Below, piece by piece: positions 25,141 through 33,964 of a stretch of DNA of 64,000 bases (positions are counted from its first letter, which is position 1; every line of letters begins with the position of its first letter). The position numbers and the translations under genes are program-made. This DNA is from Micromonospora inositola (lineage in GTDB: Bacteria; Actinomycetota; Actinomycetes; Mycobacteriales; Micromonosporaceae). The stretch is from positions 5,792,001-5,856,000 of the forward strand of contig NZ_LT607754.1 in assembly GCF_900090285.1 (NCBI RefSeq), in the 5' to 3' direction. The notes below the pieces were generated by a model. That model did no database searches. It was not told the origin of the DNA and was given only the letters and a program-made list of their open reading frames with translations.

Positions 25141-26226
25141 ATGAGGAGTCGACGGCCGACGATGGTGGACGTCGCCAGGGAGGCGGACGTCGGTCTCAAG
25201 ACCGTCTCGCGGGTGGTCAACGGCGAATCGGGTGTAAGTCCCGAGATGGTCGACCGAGTCCTCCTCGCCGTCGCCAAGCTGGGCTTCCGCCGTAACGCGA
25301 TGGCTCGTGACCTGCGCGCGGGTCGATCCACTGCGAGCGTGGGGCTTGTCATCGAGGATCTTGGCAACCCGTTCTACAGCTCGGTCGCCCGCGGCGTCGA
25401 GCAGCTGACACACGACCGGGATCTCGTGCTCATGACGGCCAGCAGCGAGGAGGATCCTGAGCGGGAGCGCGCGCTCGTGCTCGAGCTGTGTCAACGACGA
25501 GTCGAAGGCATGATCATCGTGCCGACGGCCCTTGACCACAGCTTCCTCCAGGCCGAGATCGAGATGGGCTTGCAAGTCGTCTTCCTCGACCGACCGGCGA
25601 CCGGCCTCATCGCGGACACCGTGTTGGTGGACAACCGCGGCGGCGCCATCGCCGCCACGGACTACCTGCTCGATCGCGGCCACCAAAGGATCGCCGTGCT
25701 AGGCCACGAGGCGAAAGTCTGGACGATGCGCGAGCGCCTCGCCGGCTTCCGTTCGGCGCTGGCACGCGCGGGCGTCCCGTACCCCGAGGACCTGGTCTGC
25801 CTCGGCCCGCTCACTCCGGCGGACGCCGCCGCCGCGACAGCTCAGCTGTTGGACGGTGGCGACCCGCCGACCGCATTCTTCGCCTGCAACAACCGAATGA
25901 CCGTGGGTGTGCTCGCCGAGCTGCAGCGTCGCGGCGGCGCGGCGGATGTCTCGGGGTTCGATGACATCGAGACGGCGGGCCTGTTCGCGCAACCGCTCGC
26001 GCTGGTCTCGTACGACGCCGCCGAGGCGGGCCGGCGGGCGGCCCAACTGCTGCTCGAACGCCTCGATGGCCGGCGCACTCCGCAGCAGGTCGTCATCCCC
26101 ACGACGCTCGTGCGCTACGGGTCAGAGACGGCCGGCCGGCGCGCACCCGCCGCGGGCGCCGGCTCGCGCACACGCGCCACAAGGGCCAGCACGAGAGCCC
26201 GCTCGGGCTCCGGTGCCGGTGGCTAG
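25141..26226 (+). CDS. LacI family transcriptional regulator
   Basis: A 361-residue repressor. The N-terminal helix-turn-helix is canonical (TMVDVAREADVGLKTVSRVVNGE and the hinge RAGRSTASVGLVIEDLGNPFYSS), followed by a periplasmic-binding-protein-like ligand domain with SGFDDIETAG near the end. The ATG at 25141 follows GGAGGCGGCGC; an upstream in-frame ATG at 25123 lacks a site. A basic, disordered tail of about 35 residues is unusual. It most likely binds the GACAACGTTGTC sites on both sides and responds to a sugar delivered by the adjacent importer. Confidence 0.92.
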   Translation: MRSRRPTMVDVAREADVGLKTVSRVVNGESGVSPEMVDRVLLAVAKLGFRRNAMARDLRAGRSTASVGLVIEDLGNPFYSSVARGVEQLTHDRDLVLMTASSEEDPERERALVLELCQRRVEGMIIVPTALDHSFLQAEIEMGLQVVFLDRPATGLIADTVLVDNRGGAIAATDYLLDRGHQRIAVLGHEAKVWTMRERLAGFRSALARAGVPYPEDLVCLGPLTPADAAAATAQLLDGGDPPTAFFACNNRMTVGVLAELQRRGGAADVSGFDDIETAGLFAQPLALVSYDAAEAGRRAAQLLLERLDGRRTPQQVVIPTTLVRYGSETAGRRAPAAGAGSRTRATRASTRARSGSGAGG

Positions 26227-26312
26227 CGGCGGGGCCGCTCGCAACCACCACCGGCGCTAGCTTTCCGGCTCCGGGTCTCGGCGCCGTAACGACGAGGTTT
26301 CGGCGCACCATT

Positions 26313-26324
26313 GACAACGTTATC
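26313..26324. promoter_or_regulatory. LacI-type operator over the ABC importer promoter
   Basis: GACAACGTTATC differs by one base from the perfect palindrome. It overlaps a consensus-like -35 TTGACA (26311-26316), with a candidate -10 (TAGCCT) 17-18 bases further on. A repressor bound here would block the solute-binding-protein promoter. Confidence 0.7.
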
Positions 26325-26449
26325 TTCGCCGCCCTAGCCTTTGCCGCACCCATACCGGCGAGGCCTCACCAAGCAAGGCCCCAGCGCCCGCCGAGCGACA
26401 GGAGTGCCGGGCAAGCCCGCTCGGCGGACCTTCATTCGAGGAGGAACGG

Positions 26450-27964
26450 TTGCGCGGATACACCCGACGACTGGCGGCCGCAGGCATGGCTGCCAGCCTC
26501 TTCATGCTGACGACTGCCTGCGGCAGCGACGACGGTGACAAGGCGGCCGGCAATCTCTCCGGCGACCTGCGGGTGCTCGCCTTCGATGGCACGTCCAACT
26601 GGAAGGCGCAGCTCGAGGCTGCGGCCAAGGACTACGAGGCCAAGCACGCTGGCGTCGACATCAAGATCGAGATGGCGCCGTACGACGGTTACAAGGACGC
26701 CCTCGAGACCCGGCTCGTCTCCCGCACCGCAGCCGACCTCGTCCTGGTCGAGCCACCGATGGTGCAGGGGCTCGGCGGGCGCGGATTAGCGACCGACCTG
26801 ACCGGTGCGCTCGGCAAGGCGAATTCGTACGGCGGCACCGGCACCTGGCGTGACGGCTTCCGCCCGGGTTCGGTGGAGTCGACGATGGATAGTGGCAAGG
26901 CCGTCATGGTGCCGTGGTCCGCGGTTTGGGTCGGCCTCGCTTACAACAAGAAGGCATACGAGAAGGCCGGCATCACCACGCCGCCGGCCACCTGGCAGGA
27001 CTGGATCGCGGCGAACGACAAACTCAAAGCGAGCGGCCAGGCGCCCCTCTACACCGCCATCAAGAACGACGACGCCCAGACGTGGTGGCTGCTGACCACC
27101 ATGCTGCAGGCGCTCTACCGGCCCAAGAGCGAGCAGATCAACCTGCGGCACGCCGACGGGTGGAAGTACGACCATGCGAAAGCCGCCTCGGTGGCGGGCG
27201 AGTCGTACACCCCGGACGAGCTGTACGTCGCCTTCCGCAAGGGTGTCATCGACCCGGCCAAGTCGGCGGAGTACCGCCGCGCGGTGGAGCTGATGCTGCA
27301 GCTCAAGCCGCACCTCAACCCCAATGCGCTCGCCGCCAAGGGCGCGGAGGTCGAGGACAAGTTCGTCTCCGGCGCCAGCGTGCAGGACCTCACCGGCACC
27401 TTCGCGATTCCGGGCATCCTGACGAAGATCGGTGGGCTGGCGACGGACAAGCAGTTCGAGATCGGGGCGACCAACTTCCCCTCGATCACTCCGACCGACT
27501 TCCCCGGCCTCACCGCAGGTGGCACCAACCCGCTGGCCGGCACGCGCAACGGTTGGATGATCCCGGCGGCCACCAAGCAGAGCGCACTCGCTGTGGACTT
27601 CCTGCAGTTCATCACGAGCCCGGACCAGGCGAGCAGGATGTGGGCGACCAAGGGCGACAGCGGGACGACCGCCGGTGACCCGGCCGAGATCGTCGGCGTG
27701 CAGTACCCCGACTCGTTCACGAAGGTCGACACGACGGCGAAGTTCGCGGAGATCCCGCTGTACGGATTCGGGATGCCACCCACCTTCGACACAAAGGACT
27801 TCGACGAGTTCATTGCCCAGTGGCAGAGTCTGTGGAGCGGCAAGGCGAGCATCGACCAATTCTTGTCGCAGCGGTCCAAGTCCAACCTGGATGCCCTCGA
27901 GCGGAACCTCAAGGTGTCCGCTGCCCAGGTAGACCAGGGCTTCATCAAGCGCGAACTCGGATAG
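26450..27964 (+). CDS. ABC importer sugar-binding lipoprotein
   Basis: A 504-residue extracellular solute-binding protein starting with TTG after GGAGGAACGG. It has a lipoprotein signal with lipobox LTTAC, so Cys is probably the first mature residue. The rest is a family-1-type binding protein fold (LRVLAFDGTSNWKAQLEAAA at the start, later GWMIPAATKQSALAVDFLQFI). It should capture an oligosaccharide for the permeases encoded immediately downstream. There is no ATPase gene in the operon, as usual where MsiK serves several sugar importers. Confidence 0.9.
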   Translation: MRGYTRRLAAAGMAASLFMLTTACGSDDGDKAAGNLSGDLRVLAFDGTSNWKAQLEAAAKDYEAKHAGVDIKIEMAPYDGYKDALETRLVSRTAADLVLVEPPMVQGLGGRGLATDLTGALGKANSYGGTGTWRDGFRPGSVESTMDSGKAVMVPWSAVWVGLAYNKKAYEKAGITTPPATWQDWIAANDKLKASGQAPLYTAIKNDDAQTWWLLTTMLQALYRPKSEQINLRHADGWKYDHAKAASVAGESYTPDELYVAFRKGVIDPAKSAEYRRAVELMLQLKPHLNPNALAAKGAEVEDKFVSGASVQDLTGTFAIPGILTKIGGLATDKQFEIGATNFPSITPTDFPGLTAGGTNPLAGTRNGWMIPAATKQSALAVDFLQFITSPDQASRMWATKGDSGTTAGDPAEIVGVQYPDSFTKVDTTAKFAEIPLYGFGMPPTFDTKDFDEFIAQWQSLWSGKASIDQFLSQRSKSNLDALERNLKVSAAQVDQGFIKRELG

Positions 27965-27971
27965 CAAGAAT

Positions 27972-28009
27972 CGGGTCCCGGCGGAGGCAATCGTCTCCGC
28001 CGGGACCCG
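27972..28009. terminator. Very strong intra-operon stem-loop after the binding-protein gene
   Basis: A perfect 15-bp GC-rich stem (27972-27986 with 27995-28009) and an 8-base loop, with no T-run after it. It lies between the binding-protein and permease genes and would stabilise the upstream mRNA or attenuate readthrough, giving excess binding protein over permease. Confidence 0.75.
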
Positions 28010-28038
28010 GCTTCCGTCAGGCGGGGAAGGGCGACGGG

Positions 28039-28992
28039 ATGACTCAGGTTCTTGAAGGGCGGGCGCCCGCGGCGACGGCGTCGCCGCCGCGTGCCGCGCG
28101 CCGCGAGTCGGCAACGACACGCCTGACGCACGCGCTCCTGCCGTACGTTCTGGTCCTGCCTCTCGTGGCCGTGCTTGGCGTCTTCGTCCTCTACCCGTTC
28201 GGCCAGGCCATCTACCGCTCGTTCACGGAGTGGAACGGCGCGAACATCGACGAGTTCGTCGGCCTGGCCAACTACCGGACGATGTTCACCGAAGACCCGC
28301 TGTTCTGGCGATCCATCCGCAACGGCGGGCTGCTCACCGTAACGTTCGTCGCGCAGTCGGTGCTGGTGCCGCTGGGCACGGCCTGGCTGATCCACCACCT
28401 GCGCAGCGACCGGGTCCAGTACTGGCTGCGCATCCTGCTGCTCGTCCCGGCGGTCGTACCCACGGTCGTCGGTTTCCTGGTGTGGAGCCAGTTCCTGCAG
28501 CCGGACGGGTTGGTCAACCGGCTTCTCGGCGTGGTCGGGCTCGACTCGCTCGGCCACAATTGGCTAGGCGACACAGAGGTCGTCCTATTCGCGCTGATCC
28601 TGGTGGGCTTCCCCTGGCTCAACGGCGCGAACACCCTGATCTACCTGGCGGGCCTGCTGACCATCCCGCACGACCTCTACGAGGCGGCTCGCATGGACGG
28701 CGCCGGCCGCTGGCGGACCTTTTGGTCCGTTGAGCTGCCGCTGCTACGCGGGCAGACTCGGCTACTCGTCATCCTCTCGGTCATCCTCGGCCTGCAGAAC
28801 TACGACAACGTTTTCCTGCTCACTCAGGGCGGCCCGGCCGACGCCAGCGTGGTACCGGGCCTGCTGCTCTACAACAACGCCTTCCGTTACGGGCAGTACG
28901 GCTACGCCGCCGCGATCGGTGTCGTGCTCTTCGTGGTCATCTTCGTCCTCACGGTGCTCGGGCCGGCTCGGCCCTGGCGAAAGGAGCACTGA
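28039..28992 (+). CDS. Sugar ABC transporter permease (MalF-like)
   Basis: A 317-residue permease with a cytoplasmic N-terminus, six membrane segments and the ATPase-contacting EAA loop (YEAARMDGAGRWRTFWSVELPLL). The ATG at 28039 was chosen because the membrane-protein homology begins there; the frame is open upstream. It pairs with the next gene to form the membrane pore for the lipoprotein-bound sugar. Confidence 0.9.
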   Translation: MTQVLEGRAPAATASPPRAARRESATTRLTHALLPYVLVLPLVAVLGVFVLYPFGQAIYRSFTEWNGANIDEFVGLANYRTMFTEDPLFWRSIRNGGLLTVTFVAQSVLVPLGTAWLIHHLRSDRVQYWLRILLLVPAVVPTVVGFLVWSQFLQPDGLVNRLLGVVGLDSLGHNWLGDTEVVLFALILVGFPWLNGANTLIYLAGLLTIPHDLYEAARMDGAGRWRTFWSVELPLLRGQTRLLVILSVILGLQNYDNVFLLTQGGPADASVVPGLLLYNNAFRYGQYGYAAAIGVVLFVVIFVLTVLGPARPWRKEH

Positions 28993-28995
28993 GCC

Positions 28996-29832
28996 ATGGG
29001 TCCGAAGCGGTGGCGGTCGAGCGCCGGCAGCGCCGTGCGGGCACTCATCCTCGTCGTGTTGTTCGGGGCATCGCTCTACCCGATCGTCTTCGTCGTAACT
29101 TCTTCTCTGAAGACGAAGTCGGCGTTCGCCACCAACTACTTCCTGCCCGATCGTCACGTGCACCTCGACAACTACCGTGCTGCGGCGGGTGAGGTGCTGC
29201 CCTCGGTCTGGAACTCGGTGCTGGTCAGCACGGCCACCGTCGCGCTCGTTCTGGCCTGTGGCGTGCCGGCGGCGTACGCGTTTGCCTGGCGTCGCTTCCG
29301 CGGCCAACAGCTCATCTACACCGTCGCCATCTGCACGATGATGGTGCCGGCCGTGCTCACCTTCGTGCCGATGTTCGTGCTCGTCCGCGATCTCGGGCTC
29401 ATCGACACGCAGTGGGCCCTGGTGCTGCCGTACACCGCGGGAACCATTGGTCTGTCGGTCTTTCTGCTGCGCGCGTTCTTTCGCGCTGTTCCCCAGGAGC
29501 TGGTCGAGGCGGCGAAGCTCGACGGCTCCGGCGACCTGCGCGTGCTCTGGCACGTTGTGCTGCCGCTGAGTCTTCCGACACTGGCCACCCTCGTCACGCT
29601 CAACGTGCTGTGGACGTGGAACCAGTTCCTGTGGCCGCTGGTGACGATCAGCTCCGAGGAGCAGCGTCCCGTGCCTGTGGCGCTCGCGTTCCTCACCGGC
29701 GATCGGTACAACGTGGACTACCCCCAGCTGATGGCCGGCTACGTGATCTCCGCCCTGCCGCTGGTCGTCGTACTGGCAATCACGATGCGAGCGTTCATCC
29801 GGGGCATGCTCTCCGGTGCGCTCAAGGCGTAG
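28996..29832 (+). CDS. Sugar ABC transporter permease (MalG-like)
   Basis: A 278-residue second permease, three bases after the first. It has six membrane segments and the EAA loop VEAAKLDGSGDLRVLWHVVLPL, and ends in a typical RGMLSGALKA tail. It completes the binding protein-permease-permease importer controlled by the LacI-type operator. The IS5-type insertion begins 123 bases downstream, so anything once cotranscribed further on has been separated. Confidence 0.9.
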   Translation: MGPKRWRSSAGSAVRALILVVLFGASLYPIVFVVTSSLKTKSAFATNYFLPDRHVHLDNYRAAAGEVLPSVWNSVLVSTATVALVLACGVPAAYAFAWRRFRGQQLIYTVAICTMMVPAVLTFVPMFVLVRDLGLIDTQWALVLPYTAGTIGLSVFLLRAFFRAVPQELVEAAKLDGSGDLRVLWHVVLPLSLPTLATLVTLNVLWTWNQFLWPLVTISSEEQRPVPVALAFLTGDRYNVDYPQLMAGYVISALPLVVVLAITMRAFIRGMLSGALKA

Positions 29833-29955
29833 TAGCACCCCAGCCCGCTGATCGACTCGACGTGGGCCTATCACCTTGCGGACCGATGACCAGGATCCCG
29901 TCATGCGGGTGGATGTCGATGGGGTGGCCCGGGGCGAGCGTAGCGCACGTAGTAA

Positions 29956-30826
29956 GGGCGCGTCTCATTTGGATGGTCGTTGGCCTGGGGGCATGATTTG
30001 CTTCCGTGGACGAGGCCATGATCCGTACCTGGGCGCCGGATGATCTGTGGGAGATAGCGGCGCCGTTGATCCCGCCCGCGCCGGTTCGTCGGCAGGGTGG
30101 TGGTCGCCGGCGGGTGGATGACCGGGCGGTGTTGGCCGCGATCGTGTACGTGACCCAGGCGGGTTGTTCCTGGTGGAAGCTGCCTGAGGCGTCGTTCGGT
30201 GTCACCAGGGCCACCGCGCACCGCAGGTTCACCGAGTGGACCGCGGCCGGGTTCTGGCTCCGGCTGCACGAGGCGACCCTGGACCGGCTCGGCGCCGACC
30301 GGCGGATCGATTGGTCGAGGGCGGTGGTCGACTCGATCAGTGTGCGGGCGGAAAAAGGGGCGATCTGACTGGCCCAAACCCGGTCGACCGCGGCAAACCA
30401 GGCAGCAAACTCCACGTCATCTGCGACCGGAAGGGGCTGCCCCTGGCTGTGCTGGTCACCGCCGCGAACGTCCACGACAGCCAACTGCTGCTGCCCATGC
30501 TCGACAGCGTCCCGGCGATCCGCACACCCAACGGGCGCCGCCGGTGGCGGCCAGACAAGTTGCACGCCGACAAGGCGTACGACGCCCGCGAGCTGCGCCG
30601 CGAGGTCCGGCGACGGGGGATCAAGGTACGCATCGCCCGTAAGGGCATCGAGTCCTCCACGCGTCTGGGCCGGCACCGCTGGGTCGTTGAAGCCTGCATG
30701 TCCTGGCTGATGCGCTACCGGCGCCTCGTTCGCCGCTATGACCGCAAGGGCGATCACTTCGAAGCCTTTGCCACGATCGCCAGCACCCTGATCTGCTACC
30801 GCCGCCTCACCAAATGAGACGCGTCC
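29956..30826. mobile_element. IS5-type insertion sequence, copy 1 (871 bp)
   Basis: The ends are imperfect inverted repeats of about 17 bp (GGGCGCGTCTCATTTGG against GGACGCGTCTCATTTGG). A 3-bp target duplication TAA flanks both ends, so the boundaries are seen directly. The element has the two-frame transposase of the IS427-like part of the IS5 family. A second copy of the same length lies at 41154-42024 with only a few base differences. Confidence 0.9.
30006..30817 (+). CDS. IS5-family transposase, made by -1 frameshifting (copy 1)
   Basis: The first frame (GTG 30006 to 30368) encodes the N-terminal domain with WEIAAPLIPPAP and WWKLPEASFG and the first catalytic Asp (VVDSISVRA). It stops just after GAAAAAGGGG. 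The -1 frame continues with DRGKPGSKLHVICD, HADKAYDA (second Asp) and RHRWVVEACMSWL (Glu), ending at 30817. The A5-G4 run is the likely slip site for a fusion DDE transposase. Both copies keep the same arrangement, which argues for programmed frameshifting rather than decay. Confidence 0.85.
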
Positions 30827-30929
30827 TAAGCCGCGTTCGGTCACCCAGCCAGAGCGGTCCGCACAAGCCATACCGAGCAAGGGCTCCCCGGCAAGGCGTG
30901 TTCTGGCGGACGAGGTGCGGGCAGCGCCG

Positions 30930-31130
30930 GCATGGGCGCCGGGCGGGGTTGTGGTCGGCCGGGAAACGGCGCGGTCGGGCACGGTCGCGGTGAAATCCCG
31001 GGCGACCAGGCGCCGGCGCGTTCGTGGCCGGGACCGGCGACCGTGGTGCGGATCTTCTTGCCGCGCACGACCCCGCGCAGTCCTGCGTTGCGCATGAGCC
31101 GCTCCACGGTTGCCCTGCCGAAAACTCCAT
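30930..31130 (-). pseudogene. IS3-group OrfB, fragment
   Basis: The minus strand encodes FGRATVERLMRNAGLRGVVRGKKIRTTVAG, typical of the region before the integrase core of IS3 OrfB, and then LVARDFTATVPDR in a shifted frame. The catalytic core is missing. It is debris of an element separate from the IS5 copy beside it. Confidence 0.65.
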
Positions 31131-31312
31131 CCGCCCTGGTTGGAGCCGGTGCGCGGAGTGGACGGGGTGCTGATCCCGATTGCGGGCTGGGGCTCTCGCA
31201 CACCGGTGATCGGCACGGCATGATGGTCCGCCGTGCTGCTGCGAACGGCTTACCTGGGCGTGACGCCAGCGGTGGCGGCGTGCTGCCTATGGTGAGACCA
31301 GGTGTCCCGGTT

Positions 31313-31680
31313 CCTGATCCGGACCGTGACGGGAAGTTCCGGGCCCTGTTCGACGCCTTCCTGGCAGACGCGGGCATCGACGTCGTGCTCAGCGGCGTCC
31401 GGATGTCGCGCATGAACCCGATCATGGAGCGCTGGGTACAGACCTGCCGACGCGAACTGTTGACCGCAGCCTGATCTGGAACCAACAGCATCTCCTCCAC
31501 GCCCTGCGCGAGTACGAGCAGTTCTACAACGGGCACCGCCCGCACCAGGGCATCGGGAACGCACGACCGTTACACCCGTTGCCCGCGCCGGTCGCCGACC
31601 CAGACAAGATCACCCGCCTCGACATACGAAGACGCGATCGCCTCGGCGGTGTTCTCCACGAGTCCGAGCATGCTGCGTGA
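31313..31680 (+). pseudogene. Transposase integrase-core (rve) C-terminal remnant, frameshifted
   Basis: DRDGKFRALFDAFLADAGIDVVLSG and RMNPIMERWVQTCRRELL carry the second Asp region and the final Glu of a DDE integrase core. A frame change near 31465 then gives LLHALREYEQFYNGHRPHQGIG, the usual end of the domain, stopping at 31680. The N-terminal half is absent. Confidence 0.65.
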
Positions 31681-31711
31681 CCTGCGCGGACGAGGTTTCG
31701 GCAAGTGCAAG

Positions 31712-31743
31712 GCCTAGCCGGGCCTCGTGAGGCCCGGCTAGGC
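31712..31743. terminator. Intrinsic hairpin at the end of the AraC gene
   Basis: A perfect 14-bp stem (31712-31725 with 31730-31743) and a 4-base loop. It overlaps the last codon and stop of the leftward AraC gene and separates it from the rightward transposase remnant. Confidence 0.75.
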
Positions 31744-32598
31744 GGGCACGAACGCGTTTCGCGCCGCGACGCGGAACTGGCGTGGCGAAGCGCCGTGCGC
31801 ATCACGGAATCGCCGGGTGAAGTAGCTGGCGCTGGTGAAGCCGCAGGTGTAGGCGATGTCGGCAATCGTGCGTGTCGTCGTGGCCAATAACGTGGCCGCG
31901 CGCCGTAAGCGCGCGTCGGCAACGAACTCGGTCGGTGTGGTCCCGTAGTAGCGGCGCATGCTGCGGGCCAGGTGCCCGTCGCTCACGTGTGCCAGTTCCC
32001 GCAATCGCGGGACTCCCTCGCGCAGGTGCTCTTCGTGGCTCATGGCGGCAGTTGCGGTCAGGAGCCACGCTGGGATCTCGAGTGGCTGTCCGGGCGTATC
32101 GGCGCCGTGTGTGAGCAGGTCGAGGACCTCGCACCAGAAGCGGATGAGGTCGGTTTGCCGGGGCGCGTCATGGAACCGTTCGAGAGCGGCGGCGCATGTT
32201 TGGGCACCGCGGTCGTCTCCGGTGTGTACCAGGGGCGGGAGGAACCCGCCCGCGGGGTCGGCTCCGGCGAGCCCGGTGAAGGCCCTCCAGCCGGCCGCAG
32301 GGAATGCGATGTTGTAGAAGTGCAGCCCACCGATGATGGTGTGGTGGTCGCGCGGACGGACGAGCAGCAGGTCGCCCCCACGAAGCGGCTGCCGGCGCGG
32401 AGGGCCGCCACCATGTGACACGAGTTGCTCGCCGTCGCCGGCGACGATGGCCATTATTTCGTAATAATCACGATGGCTGTGCGGGTGCGAGCGGCTCCTC
32501 AGCTCGACGAGCGCGGCGTGATATGGCCGCCCGAGTGCGTGGTCTTCGAACCGCTCCGCGCGTTCCGGCTGCGTTGAGGACACATCAACACAGTACAA
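31738..32598 (-). CDS. AraC family transcriptional regulator
   Basis: A 286-residue regulator with an N-terminal cupin-type sensor (SHPHSHRDYYEIMAIVAGDGEQ) and a C-terminal double helix-turn-helix (VSDGHLARSMRRYYGTTPTEFVADARLRRAATLL, then IADIAYTCGFTSASYFTRRFRDAHG). It is divergent from the PhyH-type dioxygenase gene, 87 bases away, and probably activates it. The inducer is unknown; cupin AraC proteins in such pairs usually bind sugars or related metabolites. Confidence 0.9.
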   Translation of the reverse strand: MYCVDVSSTQPERAERFEDHALGRPYHAALVELRSRSHPHSHRDYYEIMAIVAGDGEQLVSHGGGPPRRQPLRGGDLLLVRPRDHHTIIGGLHFYNIAFPAAGWRAFTGLAGADPAGGFLPPLVHTGDDRGAQTCAAALERFHDAPRQTDLIRFWCEVLDLLTHGADTPGQPLEIPAWLLTATAAMSHEEHLREGVPRLRELAHVSDGHLARSMRRYYGTTPTEFVADARLRRAATLLATTTRTIADIAYTCGFTSASYFTRRFRDAHGASPRQFRVAARNAFVPA

Positions 32599-32685
32599 CT
32601 TCTGGAGAGCACAGAGCGTATTCCGGCTGGGGCCGCGAGTGGCACGGTGTGCGCACAGGACAACTCCTTGCCCGAAGGGAACGCC

Positions 32686-33471
32686 ATGTCCACCGTCAGC
32701 GTAGGCAGAGCGTCAGTGCTCGATCAGTACGAGCGCGACGGCTACTCCATCTTCCGGAATGTCATCGACGCCGATCTCATCGCCGAGGCGAGCGCACACG
32801 TCGACTGGCTCGCAAAGCGTCATCCCGACGTGCGCACCGAGCAGCTGGGCCACATCTATCTTCGAGATGATCCGTTCTGGATCCGCTTGATCAGCGATGA
32901 CCGGCTCCTCGACATCGCCGAGATGTTCATCGGCCCGAACATCGCCCTGTTCGCCTCGCACTACATCAGCAAGCCTCCCTTCACCGGGCAGACCGTGCTC
33001 TGGCATCAGGACAGCGCCTTCTGGCCGCTGGAGCCGATGGAGGTCGTGACGCTGTGGCTGGCGGTCGACCATTCGACGCCCGAGAACGGCTGCGTCCGGG
33101 TCGTCCCCGGCAGCCACACCCGAGAGATCGCGGCGATGCGGCCGAACACCGAGGTGGACAACGTTCTCGGACACGAGATCGCCTGCGACGTGGACGAGGC
33201 CGACGCCGTGGACATCGTGCTGCGCCCCGGCGACGTCGAGGTGCACCACCCCAACATCATCCACGGAAGCAACGCCAACGTCAGCCCGCACCGCCGATGC
33301 GGGCTGACTCTCCGCTACATCCCCACCTCTACCCGAATCCTCGGCGAGGAGCAGCCGTATCCGAGTGCACTGTGGCTGCGCGGAGATCTCGGTGTCAACT
33401 CCTACCAGCCCGTGCCGGTCTTCGACCCGGCACGCCATTTCCCGTTCCGGGACTCAGCCGCCTGGTCCTGA
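32686..33471 (+). CDS. Phytanoyl-CoA dioxygenase (PhyH) family protein
   Basis: A 261-residue Fe(II)/2-oxoglutarate oxygenase. The iron-binding triad is visible as WHQDSAF (HxD) and VHHPNIIHGS (distal His), with the 2-oxoglutarate-binding arginine in CGLTLRYIP. The ATG at 32686 follows GAAGGGAACGCC; an upstream in-frame GTG at 32647 is less likely. Proteins of this size hydroxylate small molecules, including ectoine and sugar-derived compounds. The substrate here is unknown. It is probably controlled by the divergent AraC gene. Confidence 0.88.
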   Translation: MSTVSVGRASVLDQYERDGYSIFRNVIDADLIAEASAHVDWLAKRHPDVRTEQLGHIYLRDDPFWIRLISDDRLLDIAEMFIGPNIALFASHYISKPPFTGQTVLWHQDSAFWPLEPMEVVTLWLAVDHSTPENGCVRVVPGSHTREIAAMRPNTEVDNVLGHEIACDVDEADAVDIVLRPGDVEVHHPNIIHGSNANVSPHRRCGLTLRYIPTSTRILGEEQPYPSALWLRGDLGVNSYQPVPVFDPARHFPFRDSAAWS

Positions 33472-33824
33472 GCGGCGTCACCGGCGGGCGGCGGGCTCGC
33501 CGCCCGCCGGTGTTCACGTGGCGTCGTTCCGGTGAGCTGCCGGAACACGCGGGCGAAATGCTGGCCCGAGCCGTAGCCGCAGGCCAGCCCGATGGCGGTG
33601 ACCGACAGGTCGGTCGTGGTGAGCAGGTGCCGGGCTTGGTGCAGCCGTCGCTCGTTGAGATGTCGGTGTGGGGTCATGCCGATCTCCCGTGCGAAGAGCG
33701 TGGCGGGCGGGATACCCCGGGCGAGGCCCACGTCGCGAGCCAGTTCGTCGAGAGTCCACTTGCGCGTGTTGTCCCGGTCGAGCAGCTCCCGCGCTCTCGT
33801 GACAGCCGGGTGCGCTGCGAGCAT
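33402..33824 (-). pseudogene. AraC-type regulator, C-terminal DNA-binding part only
   Basis: Only the double helix-turn-helix remains (WTLDELARDVGLARG, then LSVTAIGLACGYGSGQHFARVFRQLTGTTP). The N-terminal sensor domain is missing, and upstream lies an unrelated repeat (33867-33904). The C-terminus overlaps the end of the convergent PhyH gene by 70 bases, which suggests it runs past its original end. It may be an inactive relic or a stand-alone DNA-binding fragment. Confidence 0.6.
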
Positions 33825-33866
33825 TGGGACGGGAGGTCCCGCACCTCACGGGGCGGTACCTGGCGC

Positions 33867-33904
33867 GACCTCACGGAGGCGGTCCGGCAGGAGTCCAACC
33901 GCCG
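33867..33904 (+). repeat. 38-bp direct repeat, copy 1 (RDLTEAVRQESNRR coding)
   Basis: Identical to 39657-39694. Both copies can be read as the C-terminal coding sequence RDLTEAVRQESNRR followed within 5 codons by TAG. Here the upstream part of the parent gene is missing. Confidence 0.7.
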
Positions 33905-33964
33905 CCGCACTGACTAGCCCACCAACGGTCTAGGCGTTGGCGGGGTCAGCATCGTCGTTCAGGC

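Noticed and set aside
28762..29904. A 380-codon minus-strand frame opposite the MalG-like permease
   Set aside because: It is antisense to a canonical permease with an EAA loop and is rich in H/R/E/D low-complexity sequence.
29833..29955. A gene fragment reading GHPIDIHPHDGILVIGP on the minus strand
   Set aside because: The frame looks protein-like over about 35 codons but has no start, no recognisable family and ends at the IS5 boundary; too weak to list.
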